Origin: Streptococcus mitis
GTDB lineage: Bacteria > Bacillota > Bacilli > Lactobacillales > Streptococcaceae
Assembly (NCBI RefSeq): GCF_005844455.1
Contig: NZ_SPGF01000003.1
Location: 1-64,000 of the forward strand
DNA length: 64,000 bases
Direction of reading: 5' to 3'
Position numbers and translations under genes: made by a program. Shown piece after piece: positions 1 to 10,528 of the stretch. The notes under the pieces were generated by a model that had not been told where the DNA came from, did no database searches, and saw nothing but the letters and a program-made list of their open reading frames with translations. The first letter of the stretch is position 1. Each line of letters starts with the position of its first letter.

Positions 1-220
1 GTCAAATAAGCGTCTGGATTGTCAGTAAGATAGTTTTTAAGTCTATCTCTATCAACTTTTCTTGGTTTTGTTCCTTTTACTTGATGGTTTAGAACACCTA
101 TTTTCTCTTTTAGATAATGGTATTACGTGAGATTTGGAAAACGTGTGATGCTTCTGTTATACTACCTGTTCGCTTACAATAGGCAAGAACTTTTTTACGT
201 AAATCTATTGAATATGCCAT
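1..220 (-). pseudogene. IS630-Spn1 transposase orf1, frameshifted fragment
   Basis: Translation from the ATG at 220 gives MAYSIDLRKKVLAYCKRTG followed by a helix-turn-helix region, the typical start of IS630-Spn1 orf1. The frame breaks at about residue 34, where a few bases are missing. It resumes in another frame with LKEKIGVLNHQVKGTKPRK and then runs off the left edge. The gene is therefore inactive here. The match is by memory of the family, without alignment. Confidence 0.7.
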
Positions 221-317
221 AAGAATATTATACCACATTGTGTACTATTTTTGGTTCATTTTACTATAATTTGACTTTCCTAATCGATTTGTTCACATCT
301 TATTTCAATCTACTATA
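1..317 (-). mobile_element. Truncated IS630-Spn1-like element (5' end)
   Basis: The sequence ends at 317 in a terminal repeat (reading TTTCAATCTACTATA) identical to the ends of the RUP element at 10112-10218. It contains the start of an orf1-type transposase on the minus strand. IS630-Spn1 and its derivative RUP are known mitis/pneumococcal elements that insert at TA, and the junction here is a TA. The rest lies beyond the left edge. It interrupts the recombinase remnant at 318-439. Confidence 0.75.
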
Positions 318-439
318 TCATGTCATTGCTTGGTCATAAAGACGCTAAGACGACCAATCAAATTTATACTCACATCACAAAAAGTATGGAACAAGCAACG
401 ATTTACTCTTTAGCTACAGTTGCATTAAATCAAAAGTAG
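318..439 (+). pseudogene. C-terminal remnant of a tyrosine recombinase/integrase
   Basis: The plus strand reads MSLLGHKDAKTTNQIYTHIT and ends at a TAG at 437-439. LLGHxxxxTTxxxYtH is the C-terminal box of phage-type integrases (His and nucleophilic Tyr). Everything upstream is cut off by the IS630-like end at 317, so only about 40 codons remain visible. The other half may lie beyond the insertion element, outside the window. In related genomes an integrase sits near pyk in a type I RM locus; that link is inference. Confidence 0.65.
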
Positions 440-457
440 AAAACTTTTCCCATATAC

Positions 458-504
458 AAAAAAGCCCATCATACAGGCTAGACAGCTTGATACGATAGGC
501 TATT
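458..504 (-). terminator. Rho-independent terminator of pyk
   Basis: Read on the minus strand just after the pyk stop, an imperfect 12-bp stem (AGCCTATCGTAT with TGTATGATGGGCT, several G-T pairs) is followed by TTTTTT. It ends the pfkA-pyk transcript. Confidence 0.7.
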
Positions 505-514
505 TTTCTATTAA

Positions 515-2020
515 TTAACGTACTGTACGGATACGCATTGTGTTTGTACGAACAGCTTCTCCAACTGGTACACCAGCAACAATAACGATATCGTCACCAG
601 ATTCTACTAAACCTGCTTCAACTGCTTTACGTTCAGCAATTTCAAACATATCATCAGTTGATGATGGAGCATCTGTCAACATTGGGATAACACCCCAGTT
701 CAACATCAAACCACGTTCTGTCAATTCGTCGAATGTCAATGCCAAGATGTCAGCATTTGGACGGTATTTAGAAATCAAACGTGCAGTGTGACCAGTCTTA
801 GTAAGAGTTACAACCAATTTGATATCCATTGAGTTAGTAGCATCTTTAACAGCTGAAGCCATTACTTCTGTCTTAGAGTTGCGCTCAAACGAATCTGAAT
901 CAAGACGTCCGTATTCGTTAAGAAGCGTTTGAGCGTTCTTATCGATTGTAGCCATTGTAGTTACTGACTCAAGTGGGTATTTACCGTTTGCAGACTCACC
1001 TGAAAGCATTGTTGCGTCAGTTCCGTCGATAACAGCGTTAAATACGTCTGATACTTCTGAACGAGTTGCACGTGGTTTTTCAGTCATTGTTTCAAGCATG
1101 TTTGTTGCAGTGATAACAACTTTACCTGCAGCGTTCACTTTAGTGATGATTATTTTTTGGTAAACTGGAACCATTTCGAATGGTACTTCGATACCCATGT
1201 CACCACGAGCGATCATGATACCATCAGCAGCTTCAATGATTTCATCCAAGTTATCGATACCTTGTTGGTTTTCGATTTTAGCGAACAATTGAACATGTCC
1301 GTTTCCAGTTTCTTCACAGATTGCACGAACTTCGTTAACGTCTTTTGCAGTACGTACGAATGAAATCGCGATGAAGTTAATACCTTGTTCAAGACCGAAA
1401 CGGATATCGTCGTTATCGCGTTCAGCAAGAGCTGGGAAAGGAATTTTAGTGTTAGGGATGTTTACACCTTTTTGTTTAGCGATCACACCGTCATTTTCCA
1501 CTTCAACTACAAATTCACGAGTTGCATCGTCTTTTTCTACAACGCGAAGACCAAGTTTACCATCGTCAACCAATACTTGGCGACCAACTTCAACGTCATC
1601 ATAGATGTCAAGAGCACCAGCAACGTTCAAAGCAATCACTTCACGAGTTGATTTGATTCCTTGTTTAGTTGCAACACGGATTTTTTCACCAGTTTTGTAT
1701 GAGTACTCTTTAGCTTCACCTTCGAACAATTCTGTACGGATTTCTGGTCCTTTTGTATCAAGAAGGAAACCAACTTTTTTACCTGCAAGTTTTTCTGCAA
1801 GTTTAACAGTTGCCATACGCTCACCTTGTTCTTGGTGGTCACCGTGTGAGAAGTTGAAACGGAATGTGTTAGCACCAGCTTCAATCAATTTAGCAATGTT
1901 TTTAGCTGAAGCTTCAACATCGAGTTTTTCACCCCAGTATCCGTCCTCACCAAATTTTTTACCACCACGGATTTCTACCGCAGGACCCAAAGTTGCAACG
2001 ATTTTTACACGTTTGTTCAT
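515..2020 (-). CDS. pyk: Pyruvate kinase
   Basis: Converts phosphoenolpyruvate and ADP to pyruvate and ATP in the cytoplasm, the last step of glycolysis. At 501 aa it is full length for streptococcal enzymes. It starts MNKRVKIVATLGPA. The barrel domain contains the MIARGDMGIE metal and substrate site, ITATNMLETM, and DGTDATMLSGESANGKYP near residue 320. The C-terminal allosteric domain follows. The ATG is preceded by an AAGGAG ribosome site. It lies 58 nt downstream of pfkA on the same strand, so the two are probably co-transcribed and end at the terminator at 458-504. Identification is secure. Confidence 0.98.
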   Translation of the reverse strand: MNKRVKIVATLGPAVEIRGGKKFGEDGYWGEKLDVEASAKNIAKLIEAGANTFRFNFSHGDHQEQGERMATVKLAEKLAGKKVGFLLDTKGPEIRTELFEGEAKEYSYKTGEKIRVATKQGIKSTREVIALNVAGALDIYDDVEVGRQVLVDDGKLGLRVVEKDDATREFVVEVENDGVIAKQKGVNIPNTKIPFPALAERDNDDIRFGLEQGINFIAISFVRTAKDVNEVRAICEETGNGHVQLFAKIENQQGIDNLDEIIEAADGIMIARGDMGIEVPFEMVPVYQKIIITKVNAAGKVVITATNMLETMTEKPRATRSEVSDVFNAVIDGTDATMLSGESANGKYPLESVTTMATIDKNAQTLLNEYGRLDSDSFERNSKTEVMASAVKDATNSMDIKLVVTLTKTGHTARLISKYRPNADILALTFDELTERGLMLNWGVIPMLTDAPSSTDDMFEIAERKAVEAGLVESGDDIVIVAGVPVGEAVRTNTMRIRTVR

Positions 2021-2078
2021 GATTTTTGTGACTCCTTTATATATATGACCTTTTTGGTCTTATTAACTAAATTGTAAA

Positions 2079-3092
<1,014 letters not shown>

Positions 3093-3168
3093 TTATGCTC
3101 CTTTTTCTTTTAACATTCTTATTGATTATACCACATTTGATTTTAAAATTCTTCTATTTTCCGTATTT

Positions 3169-6100
3169 TTAGCGATAAATCGTTTTCATAACTATTTCAT
3201 TCAATTTCACTTCTAATTCAGTGGATTTAGATACAAAATGATGGGGAGAAACAATTGTTTTTTGTTCCTCTTCATACCTGATGATGACTGGGATTGGACC
3301 TTTATACTGGTCTAAAATACGTGAAATTTCTTGATCCGATTCATGATTTTTCACCTGTATCCAAAAGCGTTCAGCAACTGCTTCTCTAATTTCTTGTGCA
3401 ATCATTTGCAGACGGCCATCACGTGACTGGATTTTTCCTTTTATATAGTAGAAAGCTCCCTCTTTTATTTCCTGCCCAACCTGACGATATAAGTCTGAAA
3501 AGAGAGTGACATCCAATTTTTTCTTACTGTCATCTACCTGTAAGAAAGCCATGTTTTCACCCTTTTTAGTACGAATTACTTTTATTTTCTGAACTTCAAC
3601 CAAAATAATAGCGTAGCTATTTTCTGATAAATTTCCGATTGGGGTAATCGAGTAAATAGCCTTACTCGCGATAGTTTGTAGAGGGTGTTTGCTGACACCT
3701 ATCCCTAAAAGCTCTTGTTCCATATAGAATTTTTCTTGTTCTGTCCAATCTTCCGAATCTTGCCAACTATAAATGGTCTCACCAAACAAGCTTCCTAACT
3801 CTTTCACAAATTCAAATAGATTAGCTAAATTATTGAATACTTTTTGACGATTTTTTTCAAATAAATCGAAAAGACCAACTTTTACCAAAGGTTCTAGCAG
3901 AGGAAGTTTCAGATAATTATCAGGTAATTTAGCTATAAAATCTTCAATGTTAGAATAAGGTCTATTTTCAAGAATCCAAAGTGCCAAATCCTTGCTGACT
4001 CCCTTAATCGATTTCAAACCTAGATAGATGGCCCTGTTTGTAATTTTATCGTGATAGGGAATGGTGTTGATGGACAGAGACGCCACTTCAAAGCCTGCTT
4101 CAAGTGCATCTGTTAAGTAATCACTGTTGGCAGAATTCAACATTACTTGATAAAAAATGGCTGGATAATGCGTTTTGAAATAAGCCAACTGGAAGGCCAA
4201 GGCTGAGTATGCATAGGCATGTGACCTGTTAAAACCATAACCTGCAAACTTCTCCATGACATCAAAGACCTGCTCTGCCTTTTCCGTAGTATGTCCAGCT
4301 TCTAATGAACCTTGAATAAAAGAAGCCCTCATCTCATGCATGGCAGAGGCATCCTTTTTCCCCATAGCTCGGCGCAAAATATCGGCTTTCCCAAGACTAA
4401 ATCCAGCAAATCGCTGAGCAACCTGCATAACCTGCTCTTGATAAAGCATGATACCATAGGTTGGAGCCAAAATATCCTCCAATACTGGATCCAGCACCGT
4501 CACTTCTTCCTGCCCATGTTTTCTTGCTACAAAATTATTGATATAATCACTAGCTCCTGGTCGATTTAGGGAAGTAGTCGCTACGACATCTTCAAAACAG
4601 ACAGGCTGCACACGCTTGAGCAAGCGAATGGCACCAGGTTGTTCAAATTGAAAGATACCTTTTGTATTACCAGAAGCAAAAAGAGCTAGCGTTTTTTTGT
4701 CTTCCAAATCGATTTCTTCTATTTTCAGATGAATCCCTTCTGTTTCAGCAAGCAACTCTTTCATTTTCTGGACAAAGGTCAAATTTCGTAGTCCCAGAAA
4801 GTCCATTTTCAATAGCCCACTAGCTTCAACTCCATGAGCATCATACTGAGTCAGTGGAATTTCATCACCATACTTTAGAGGAATGTAGTCCGTCAAATCT
4901 TGGTCACTGATCACAACACCAGCTGCATGGACAGAGGTTTGTCTTGGATAGCCCTCTATCTTGCAGGCAATTTCAAAGGCTTTTTGGTATTCTAACTTAC
5001 TATTGATTTGCTGTCGAAATTGGAGATTACCCTCATAAGCTGACTTAAGATTATCACGAAAACTGATTTTCTTAGTAATTGCGGATAATTCATACTCAGG
5101 AACACCATAACGTTTCAAAACATCTCGTAGAGCTTGCTTGGCTCCAAAGGTTGAAAAAGTAACGATTTGAGCCGCATGTTTACTACCATATTTATTACCA
5201 ACATACCTGATAAAATCCGGACGATAAATATCAGGAATATCAATATCAATATCAGGCATGGTATAGCGTTCACGATTGAGAAAGCGTTCAAAAATCAGAT
5301 TTTTCTCTACAGGGTCAATCCCTGTGATATCCAAGGCATAGGAAACCAAGCTACCAACTGCAGAACCCCGTCCCATCCCCATATAGTAGCCATTCGAACG
5401 TCCAAAACGTAACAAATCCCAAACGACCAAAAAATAATCATCAAAGCCCATATCATGAATTACAGCCAATTCTTGGTCTAGACGGTCTTGATATTCTTTA
5501 CTAGACAACCCCTTCTGAGCAAGACCCAGTTCAGCACGTTCTCTCAACTCTTCTACAGCTGGTCTAGCTGGGTTAAAACGAGGCAGTTTCAGACTAGTAT
5601 CCAAATCATAAGAAATACCTGAAATAAGCTTTTCTAAATTGTCCAAGGCTTGCGGAAAACATTCTTGGAATAGTTTCTCTAAAGAACTTGCAGATATAAA
5701 GACATCTTGTCGTGAACGCAAGGGAACTTCTCTAAGCGGTAGATTTTCTTTAATCGCTGTTAACACTTGCAAAACTTCTCTATCCCTGCTTTCAAAGGCA
5801 TTGACCCGATAAAGGGGCAAAATAGGATTATGAAATTCGCTTGCCAGTGTTTCTGGGTAAACTCCAATATAGTAATCACAGTCTAGATTTAGCGACTCCA
5901 GTCCATCAAAATAAGGCACAATTACCGCAATATCCTCCAGATACTGAGATAAAACTGACCAATCTTTCTCCCCCTGCATCTTGGCTGTTGAGAGTTTCAT
6001 CAACTGCTGATAGCCCACACTAGACAGAGCTAAAAAGCGCAGATTCACTTCCTGAGCATCCACAAATACAGTCGTTTCAAGCCCTAACAATGGATGAATT

Positions 6101-6270
6101 CCGTATTTTTTTGTAACCTCTAGAAAGTCAAAAGCACCATAAAGATTATCGATATCCATCATAGCCAGATGAGTGTAGCCAAATTCTTTAGCTGCTCTCA
6201 CATACTTGTCAATCGAAATAACGCTCTCCATAAAACTATAGACTGTTTTTGTATCTAGTTGTGCGATCAA
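3169..6270 (-). CDS. dnaE: DNA polymerase III subunit alpha (DnaE type)
   Basis: Replicative polymerase of the C family. In Firmicutes DnaE works beside PolC, mainly extending primers on the lagging strand. The 1033-aa protein has an N-terminal PHP domain (about residues 1-200), a catalytic palm with MGRGSAVGSLVSYALDITG and the PDIDIDIPD aspartates near 340, fingers with SHAYAYSALAFQLAYFKTHYP, a helix-hairpin-helix segment and a C-terminal OB fold. It has no 3'-5' exonuclease insert, which separates it from PolC. The start codon is TTG, preceded at good distance by GGAG. An extended -10 (TGG TATAAT, minus strand) lies just upstream. It is divergent from pepX. Confidence 0.97.
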   Translation of the reverse strand: MIAQLDTKTVYSFMESVISIDKYVRAAKEFGYTHLAMMDIDNLYGAFDFLEVTKKYGIHPLLGLETTVFVDAQEVNLRFLALSSVGYQQLMKLSTAKMQGEKDWSVLSQYLEDIAVIVPYFDGLESLNLDCDYYIGVYPETLASEFHNPILPLYRVNAFESRDREVLQVLTAIKENLPLREVPLRSRQDVFISASSLEKLFQECFPQALDNLEKLISGISYDLDTSLKLPRFNPARPAVEELRERAELGLAQKGLSSKEYQDRLDQELAVIHDMGFDDYFLVVWDLLRFGRSNGYYMGMGRGSAVGSLVSYALDITGIDPVEKNLIFERFLNRERYTMPDIDIDIPDIYRPDFIRYVGNKYGSKHAAQIVTFSTFGAKQALRDVLKRYGVPEYELSAITKKISFRDNLKSAYEGNLQFRQQINSKLEYQKAFEIACKIEGYPRQTSVHAAGVVISDQDLTDYIPLKYGDEIPLTQYDAHGVEASGLLKMDFLGLRNLTFVQKMKELLAETEGIHLKIEEIDLEDKKTLALFASGNTKGIFQFEQPGAIRLLKRVQPVCFEDVVATTSLNRPGASDYINNFVARKHGQEEVTVLDPVLEDILAPTYGIMLYQEQVMQVAQRFAGFSLGKADILRRAMGKKDASAMHEMRASFIQGSLEAGHTTEKAEQVFDVMEKFAGYGFNRSHAYAYSALAFQLAYFKTHYPAIFYQVMLNSANSDYLTDALEAGFEVASLSINTIPYHDKITNRAIYLGLKSIKGVSKDLALWILENRPYSNIEDFIAKLPDNYLKLPLLEPLVKVGLFDLFEKNRQKVFNNLANLFEFVKELGSLFGETIYSWQDSEDWTEQEKFYMEQELLGIGVSKHPLQTIASKAIYSITPIGNLSENSYAIILVEVQKIKVIRTKKGENMAFLQVDDSKKKLDVTLFSDLYRQVGQEIKEGAFYYIKGKIQSRDGRLQMIAQEIREAVAERFWIQVKNHESDQEISRILDQYKGPIPVIIRYEEEQKTIVSPHHFVSKSTELEVKLNEIVMKTIYR

Positions 6271-6656
6271 TTTACACTTCTCCTCTATCCTTCTCAGTAT
6301 ATTATACCATTTTCAAAAAGAGAAATACAAAAGCAATAACTCCTATCTCCGTTTTATATTTTACATAAGGCATTTTGGATGAAAAAATAACAAATATATT
6401 TGCAGTAAAAATGTTTCTGTAAACTATTTTGAACTTTTTATCCCAATAAATGGATATCTCTTTTAAAAAAGTGAGATAAATTCACTCAAAATTCTTGTTA
6501 GATATAGTTTAATTTATGAACACTATAGAATATCACATATTATTTCATATAATTTGTATTCATTATTCTTTAATTAATTTCTTTCTCACTTAATAATTCC
6601 CTTTCTCCTATTTTTTTGATATAATAACCTTAATTATTATTTTACAAGGAGGTTTT
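6271..6656. promoter_or_regulatory. Divergent intergenic region dnaE / pepX
   Basis: 386 bp, very AT-rich, with no convincing ORF. The dnaE promoter sits at the left (extended -10 TGG TATAAT, minus strand, around 6297-6306). The pepX promoter sits at the right (TGA TATAAT at 6617-6625) followed by an AAGGAGG ribosome site. I see nothing else of note in the middle part. Confidence 0.6.
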
Positions 6657-8939
6657 ATGCGCTTTAATCAATTCAGCTATTTATCACTTCCAAGAGATAC
6701 TATTTTATATGAATTAAAAAAGTATGGATTTGATTTTCCATCTGAGTCAACAAATAAAAAGATGTTGGAGGCTTTTCTAAGTCGTTTCTTTTTTACTTAT
6801 CAAGACACCAACTACCCACTTTCCATCCTAGCAGCTGATAAAAAAACAGACCTGCTGACATTTTTTCAATCAGAAGATGAACTGACAGCAGATATTTTTT
6901 ATACTGTTGCTTTTCAACTTTTAGGCTTTTCTTATTTGGTCGACTTCGAAGACAGTGAAGCTTTTCGTAAAGAAACTGGATTTCCCATTGTATATGGTGA
7001 CTTGATCGAAAATCTCTATCAGTTACTCAATACTCGCACCAAAAAGGGAAATACTCTTATCGACCAACTTGTTAGTGATGGTCTTATTCCGGAGGATAAT
7101 GACTACCACTACTTTAACGGTAAGAGTTTAGCGACTTTTTCCAGCCATGATGTCATTCGAGAAGTGGTCTACGTTGAGTCTCGTGTCGATACTGACCAAA
7201 AGGGCCTACCTGACTTAGTCAAGGTCAGCATCATTCGTCCTCGTTTTGATGGACAGATCCCTGCTATCATGACAGCTAGTCCCTACCATCAGGGAACAAA
7301 TGACAAGGCTAGCGACAAGGCTCTCTACAAGATGGAGGGCGAGCTCGAGGTTAAGCCTGCTCATAAGATTGAGCTAGAAGAACCTCAACTAAATCTCGTC
7401 CAACCTCAAGGCCAAGCTGAGCTTGTGGCACAAGCTGAGGAAAAGCTAAGTCATATCAACTCTAGCTATAGTCTCAACGACTACTTCCTTCCACGAGGTT
7501 TTGCTAATATTTATGTCTCAGGTGTTGGTACCAAAGACTCTACTGGTTTCATGACTAACGGAGACTACCAGCAAATCGAGGCTTATAAAAATGTCATCGA
7601 CTGGCTCAATGGTCGTTGCCGTGCCTTCACTGATCACACGCGCCAGCGTCAAGTCAAGCCTGACTGGTCAAACGGAAAAGTAGCTACAACAGGACTTTCC
7701 TATCTAGGTACCATGTCAAATGGTCTTGCTACTACAGGCGTCGATGGTTTAGAGGTTATCATTGCCGAGGCTGGTATTTCCTCATGGTACAACTACTACC
7801 GTGAAAATGGGTTGGTGACTAGCCCAGGCGGTTATCCAGGTGAGGACTTTGACTCCCTTGCTGAGTTAACCTATTCTCGTAATCTCTTGGCTGGCGACTA
7901 TATCCGTGGCAATGAAGCTCACCAAAGTGACTTAGAAAAAGTAAAAGAGCAGTTAGATCGCAAAACTGGTGACTATAACCAGTTTTGGCACGACCGCAAC
8001 TATCTGCTCAATGCTGATAAAGTAAAGGCAGAGGTTGTCTTTACCCACGGTTCTCAGGATTGGAATGTCAAACCACTTCATGTTTACCAGATGTTCCATG
8101 CTCTTCCTGCTCATATCAACAAGCACCTCTTTTTCCATAATGGCGCACATGTTTACATAAACAACTGGCAGTCCATCGACTTCCGTGAGTCCATGAATGC
8201 CTTATTGACTAAGAAATTACTGGGACAGGAAACAGATTTCCAACTTCCTACTGTTATCTGGCAGGACAATACAGCTCCTCAGACTTGGTTATCACTTGAT
8301 AACTTAGGTGGGCAAGAAAACTTTGAAACCTTCTCACTTGGTCAAGAAGAGCAAGTGATTCAAAACCAGTACCCAGATAAGGATTTTGAGCGCTATGGTA
8401 AAACCTACCAGACCTTCAATACAGAGCTTTATCAAGGGAAAGTCAATCAGATTACCCTTGACCTTCCTGTGACTAAGAATCTTCACTTGAACGGTCGCGC
8501 TCAACTCAATCTTCGTATCAAATCCAGCACAAACAAGGGGCTTTTATCTGCTCAACTACTGGAACTTGGTCAAAAGAAATACCTACAACCTTATCCAGCT
8601 ATTTTAAGTGCTAAAACCATTGACAACGGTCGCTACCACATGTTGGAAAATCTCTGTGAATTGCCATTTAGACCAGAGGCACAACGAGTCGTGACAAAAG
8701 GTTACCTTAATTTACAGAATAGAAACGATTTACTGTTAGTAGAGGATATCACTGCAGATGAATGGATGGATGTACAATTTGAACTGCAGCCAACTATTTA
8801 CAAGTTAAAAGAAGGAGATACTCTTCGTCTAGTCCTCTATACTACTGACTTTGGAATCACCATCCGTGACAATACCGACTACCACTTGAGTGTCGATCTT
8901 GAACAGTCTACACTTATCTTACCTTGTCAGAAGGTATAA
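6657..8939 (+). CDS. pepX: Xaa-Pro dipeptidyl-peptidase
   Basis: Serine peptidase of family S15 that removes X-Pro dipeptides from peptide N-termini and so helps use proline-rich peptides; cytoplasmic. The 760-aa length fits streptococcal PepX (about 757). The nucleophile is in [13 protein letters not shown] (near residue 349). The Asp lies in THGSQDWNV and the His in [12 protein letters not shown]-terminal helical and C-terminal jelly-roll domains flank the alpha/beta-hydrolase core. AAGGAGG lies 5 nt before the ATG, with an extended -10 at 6617-6625. A decayed copy of its own 3' end follows at 8945-9395. Confidence 0.97.
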   Translation: MRFNQFSYLSLPRDTILYELKKYGFDFPSESTNKKMLEAFLSRFFFTYQDTNYPLSILAADKKTDLLTFFQSEDELTADIFYTVAFQLLGFSYLVDFEDSEAFRKETGFPIVYGDLIENLYQLLNTRTKKGNTLIDQLVSDGLIPEDNDYHYFNGKSLATFSSHDVIREVVYVESRVDTDQKGLPDLVKVSIIRPRFDGQIPAIMTASPYHQGTNDKASDKALYKMEGELEVKPAHKIELEEPQLNLVQPQGQAELVAQAEEKLSHINSSYSLNDYFLPRGFANIYVSGVGTKDSTGFMTNGDYQQIEAYKNVIDWLNGRCRAFTDHTRQRQVKPDWSNGKVATTGLSYLGTMSNGLATTGVDGLEVIIAEAGISSWYNYYRENGLVTSPGGYPGEDFDSLAELTYSRNLLAGDYIRGNEAHQSDLEKVKEQLDRKTGDYNQFWHDRNYLLNADKVKAEVVFTHGSQDWNVKPLHVYQMFHALPAHINKHLFFHNGAHVYINNWQSIDFRESMNALLTKKLLGQETDFQLPTVIWQDNTAPQTWLSLDNLGGQENFETFSLGQEEQVIQNQYPDKDFERYGKTYQTFNTELYQGKVNQITLDLPVTKNLHLNGRAQLNLRIKSSTNKGLLSAQLLELGQKKYLQPYPAILSAKTIDNGRYHMLENLCELPFRPEAQRVVTKGYLNLQNRNDLLLVEDITADEWMDVQFELQPTIYKLKEGDTLRLVLYTTDFGITIRDNTDYHLSVDLEQSTLILPCQKV

Positions 8940-8944
8940 TGTAA

Positions 8945-9395
8945 CAGACATTCAGTATGGAAAAATTTCCACTTGAATAGTCTAACTAAACATAAACTTG
9001 GTATCAAATCCACTCTCAAAGAAGGACTTATGATAAGCCCATAACTGGAGTTTGGATAAAAGATACTAACACCTCTGACCAACATGTGTAACCATCTATC
9101 ATACACGCTACCACACCACATGTTGGACAATCACTGTGAATTATATTTATAGAAAATTCACAACAAGCCGTGACAAAATGCTACCATAATTAAATGATTC
9201 ACTGTCAGTAAAGAACAGCAATGTAGATGAAGGGATAGATATCCAATTCAACTGCATCCAACGAGGGACAAATTAAAAGAGGGAGATGCTCTCCATCTAG
9301 TTCTTTATACTACTGACTTTGAAATCATATTACTTGACAATACCGCTTACCACTCGACTGACGATTTCGATCAGTCCACGCTTTCTGTACTTTGT
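8945..9395 (+). pseudogene. Decayed tandem copy of the pepX 3' end
   Basis: This stretch aligns collinearly with pepX positions about 8475-8925. Shared blocks include ATCAAATCCA near its start, CCACATGTTGGA at about 9114, AGCCGTGACAAAA, CTTTATACTACTGACTTTG near 9303 and GACAATACCGCTTACCAC near its end. Many substitutions and small indels have closed every frame. It separates pepX from argR, and the argR ribosome site lies just after it. This was seen by eye; an alignment would define the edges. Confidence 0.8.
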
Positions 9396-9412
9396 ACAAG
9401 GAGTAATATTTT

Positions 9413-9883
9413 ATGAACAAATCTGAACACCGACACCAACTCATACGCGCTCTTGTTGCAAAAAACAAGATTCATACTCAAGCTGAGCTACAAGCCCTTC
9501 TTGCTGATAACGACATTCAAGTTACCCAGGCAACTCTCTCACGCGACATAAAAAATATGAACCTCTCAAAAGTACGTGAAGAAGACAACTCTTACTACGT
9601 ACTCAATACAGGTTCTATCTCAAAATGGGAGAAACGTCTCGAAATCTACATGGAAGACGCCCTTGTCTTGATGCGCCCAGTTCAACACCAAGTCCTACTA
9701 AAAACCCTTCCTGGACTTGCTCAATCCTTTGGTTCTATCATTGATGCTTTGAGTTTCCCTGACGCTATCGCTACCCTCTGTGGCGATGATATCTGTCTCG
9801 TTATCTGCGAAGATGCAGAAGCTGCTCAAAAATGCTTTGAAGATCTGAAAAAATTCGCCCCACCATTTTTCTTTGGTGAGTAA
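9413..9883 (+). CDS. argR: ArgR/AhrC-family arginine repressor
   Basis: Arginine-dependent transcription factor. The 156-aa protein has the two-domain layout of the family: an N-terminal winged helix (residues 1-70, with [16 protein letters not shown] as recognition helix) and a C-terminal hexamerisation/arginine-binding domain. In the C-terminal domain the usual G(T/D)D motif appears as [12 protein letters not shown] good AAGGAG site precedes the ATG. Streptococci usually have several ArgR paralogues (ArgR, AhrC, ArcR) and sequence alone does not tell which one this is. It converges with ftsK. Confidence 0.9.
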   Translation: MNKSEHRHQLIRALVAKNKIHTQAELQALLADNDIQVTQATLSRDIKNMNLSKVREEDNSYYVLNTGSISKWEKRLEIYMEDALVLMRPVQHQVLLKTLPGLAQSFGSIIDALSFPDAIATLCGDDICLVICEDAEAAQKCFEDLKKFAPPFFFGE

Positions 9884-10004
9884 ACAGAAATTGAACTCAA
9901 AAACTGTAGCACTCTCAAAATTTTAAACAGTAGTGAATTGATGTCAGATAACATCTAGCGAATACAATAGCTGATTCCTACTGAAAAGTGAGCTATGCAG
10001 TTTT

Positions 10005-10110
10005 ATACTCTTCGAAAACCTCTTCAAACCACGTCAGCGTCACCTTACCGTACTCAAGTACAGCCTGCGGCTAGCTTCCTAGTTTGCTCTTTGATTTTCA
10101 TTGAGTATTA
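10005..10110 (+). repeat. BOX element, boxA-boxC (no boxB)
   Basis: Starts with boxA (ATACTCTTCGAAAACCTCTT, then the CACGTCAGCGTCACC segment) and goes straight into boxC, ending CTTTGATTTTCATTGAGTAT. BOX is a repeat specific to pneumococcus and close relatives. It abuts the RUP element, two bases away. Confidence 0.9.
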
Positions 10111-10111
10111 A

Positions 10112-10218
10112 TATAGTAGATTGAAACTAGAGTAGTACACTACGGCTGCGAAAATATTTCTAGAAATTAATTTAACTTTCCTAATTAATTTGTTCACATC
10201 TTATTTCAATCTACTATA
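10112..10218. repeat. RUP element (intact, 107 bp)
   Basis: Bounded by perfect inverted ends (TATAGTAGATTGAAA at 10112 and its complement ending at 10218). It is exactly 107 bp including the duplicated TA, the published RUP length. Its right half matches the IS630-Spn1-like end at 260-317, in line with RUP being a non-autonomous IS630-Spn1 derivative. Confidence 0.88.
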
Positions 10219-10259
10219 AAACAAAAAAGAGAAAACTATCTCATACATGAGTACAAAAG

Positions 10260-10314
10260 CTCCCCTTATAGTTTCTAGTGAAACACAAACATTCACTAGA
10301 AACTATAAGGGGAG
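10260..10314. terminator. Perfect 23-bp inverted repeat, possible bidirectional terminator
   Basis: Arms 10260-10282 and 10292-10314 are exact complements with a 9-nt loop. The position between convergent argR and ftsK fits a bidirectional terminator, but neither side has a clean T tract (TCTTCAT on plus, CTTTTG on minus). The stem is also longer than usual. Confidence 0.5.
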
Positions 10315-10357
10315 TCTTCATATATCTAAAAGAAATTCTAAACCTGTTTCAGCTTGA

Positions 10358-10457
10358 TATAGTGTTTGAATAAAATGTGAACAAATTTATTAGGGAATTC
10401 AAATCAATTTCATGCTTTAAAAGTCGTTTCGTACTATTTTAGATTCAATTAATTATA
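10358..10457. repeat. Degenerate RUP copy
   Basis: Follows the RUP consensus in the orientation opposite to 10112-10218 (TATAGTGTTTGAATAAAATG, then GTGAACAAATTTATTAGG), ending AATTATA. It has many substitutions. A boxA-like fragment (CTCTTCAAATCACGTCA) follows at about 10480. Confidence 0.6.
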
Positions 10458-10528
10458 CATCATAGATAATCCGCTTCAAAAGTCTCTTCAAATCACGTCA
10501 TGTTCACATTTCCGTATAAGAGAGAAAT

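Larger units (their letters stand above)
9884..10528. other. Repeat-rich convergent region argR / ftsK
   Basis: 645 bp with no gene. In order it holds a BOX element (10005-10110), an adjoining RUP (10112-10218), a 23-bp perfect inverted repeat (10260-10314), a decayed RUP (10358-10457) and a boxA-like fragment (about 10470-10515). The first 120 bases after argR show nothing recognisable. Confidence 0.7.
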
